Source of the DNA: Acidobacteriota bacterium | GTDB taxonomy: Bacteria > Acidobacteriota > Blastocatellia > Pyrinomonadales > Pyrinomonadaceae | Reading direction: 5' to 3' | Length of the DNA: 5,708 nucleotides | NCBI GenBank assembly: GCA_020199975.1 | Contig: JAIVJP010000428.1 | Location: 1-5,708, forward strand | Part shown: in pieces, positions 5,246 through 5,708 of the stretch | How the letters are laid out: each line of letters opens with the position of its first letter | Position numbering within the stretch: the stretch's first letter is position 1 | Translations under genes and position numbers: made by a program | The notes under the pieces: model-generated | Databases searched by the model: none | What the model was told of the DNA's origin: nothing | The model's input: only the letters and a program-made list of their open reading frames with translations

Positions 5246-5708
5246 TTCCAATCCGCCACGGCGCAGGATTGGAATCAATGGCGCGGACCGAGCCGGGATG
5301 GCCTTGTACCAGCAACGAGCGCCTCATCGTCTTGGCCGGAATCACTACGGCAACTCTGGCGAGTGGAGATCGGAGAAGGCTACGCATCGCCCATCGTGTC
5401 CCGCGGGCGCGTGTTCATTCACGGGCGCCGCGATCCAGAGGAGGTCGTTACTGCAATTGATCTCGCTAAAGGTGAGGTCATCTGGCAGCAGAAATACGAG
5501 GCGCCTTTTCAGAAGAACCAATACGCCGTCAGCATGGCGAAAGGCCCGAATGCGACTCCGCTGGTGGTCGGTGATCGCCTCTTCACCCTCGGCGTGACCG
5601 GTGTGCTAAGTGCCTGGGACACAGCAAAGGGCGTGCAGCTTTGGACCAAAGACTATTTGAAAACAGTTGACACCTCAAAACTCTTCTGTGGGACGGCCGC
5701 TTCACCAC
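5198..5708 (+). CDS. Exported PQQ-like beta-propeller (BamB-type) protein with in-frame TGA in the signal peptide; 3' end cut by window edge
   Basis: From ATG 5198 the frame gives MIWRNIAIAAVLLLS, a TGA (codon 16, 5243-5245), then FQSATA followed by QDWNQWRGPSRDG and an open frame to the right edge. This is a Sec signal peptide with a likely cleavage after SATA, then the QWRGP start typical of secreted PQQ-like repeat proteins. Two propeller blades are visible: 'GYASPIVSRGRVFIHG' through 'VVTAIDLAKGEVIWQQKY' (about 5375-5501), and 'ATPLVVGDRLFTLG' through 'LSAWDTAKGVQLWTKDY' (about 5552-5659). A third starts at 'CGTAASP'. Each blade ends in the usual AxDxxxGxxxW pattern. Such proteins are periplasmic and act as scaffolds or bind PQQ; which applies here cannot be told. 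As written the gene would not yield an exported full-length protein. The only clear in-frame start after the TGA, GTG 5363, would remove the signal peptide and the conserved start. The start codon choice is uncertain (see GTG 5081). Confidence 0.82.
5242..5278. repeat. Perfect 13-bp inverted repeat containing the PQQ gene's in-frame TGA
   Basis: TTGATTCCAATCC (5242-5254) and GGATTGGAATCAA (5266-5278) are exact reverse complements around an 11-nt loop. The right arm encodes the conserved QDWNQ start of the mature protein. The left arm carries the stop TGA and the FQS codons of the signal peptide. The pairing stops abruptly at both ends. There is no T-tract, so it is not a typical intrinsic terminator. 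Confidence 0.85.

Noticed and set aside
5243..5278. TGA as a selenocysteine codon with the following hairpin as a bacterial SECIS
   Set aside because: The TGA lies inside the stem and the loop begins only about 9 nt after it, closer than usual for bacterial SECIS. Selenocysteine in a signal peptide removed on export would make no sense, and the protein family is not a known selenoprotein.
4927..5387. Minus-strand ORFs opposite the PQQ gene start
   Set aside because: They are the complement of the signal-peptide and propeller coding region, with no domain or ribosome binding site support.

Overview
The window comes from a bacterial chromosome of moderate to fairly high G+C. The gene set suggests a Gram-negative-type soil bacterium, most likely Acidobacteriota. 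That placement is an inference from three things: an FHA/PBP/RodA cluster, a secreted PQQ-type beta-propeller protein with a 'DWNQWRGPSRDG' start, and structured intergenic repeats of the motif-hairpin-motif type. No rRNA or other phylogenetic marker is present to prove it.

Layout. The left two thirds carries three minus-strand genes, in transcription order: fhaA-like (4336 to 3512, DUF3662-like region plus FHA), a class B penicillin-binding protein of the PbpA type (3461 to 1637) and a RodA/FtsW-family SEDS glycosyltransferase (1391 to beyond the left edge). Together they form a peptidoglycan elongation module: RodA polymerises glycan strands, the PBP crosslinks them, and the FHA protein probably reads phospho-threonine signals. 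This resembles the actinobacterial fhaA...rodA-pbpA cluster, but no Ser/Thr kinase lies inside the window. On the right, after a gene-poor stretch of about 740 bp, a plus-strand gene for an exported PQQ-like beta-propeller protein runs off the right edge.

Damage. Several reading frames carry lesions. The pbpA frame breaks near 3020: the N-terminal part (two membrane helices and the RG..DR motif) ends at a TGA, and the transpeptidase continues in the +1 frame, apparently with about 25-35 residues lost. The PQQ gene has an in-frame TGA in its signal peptide, placed exactly in one arm of a perfect 13-bp inverted repeat. The last five codons of fhaA, stop included, are tandemly duplicated (15 bp x 2). 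These may be real mutations or sequencing/assembly errors.

Intergenic structure. Three separate inverted-repeat elements fill the non-coding DNA: a symmetric four-motif, two-hairpin element that occupies the whole pbpA-rodA gap (about 1410-1625); a GGTGCCGGGTG-type inverted repeat (4391-4496); and a nested double palindrome (4786-4918) upstream of the PQQ gene. They look like REP/MITE-type elements. No tRNA, rRNA, CRISPR array or transposase was seen.
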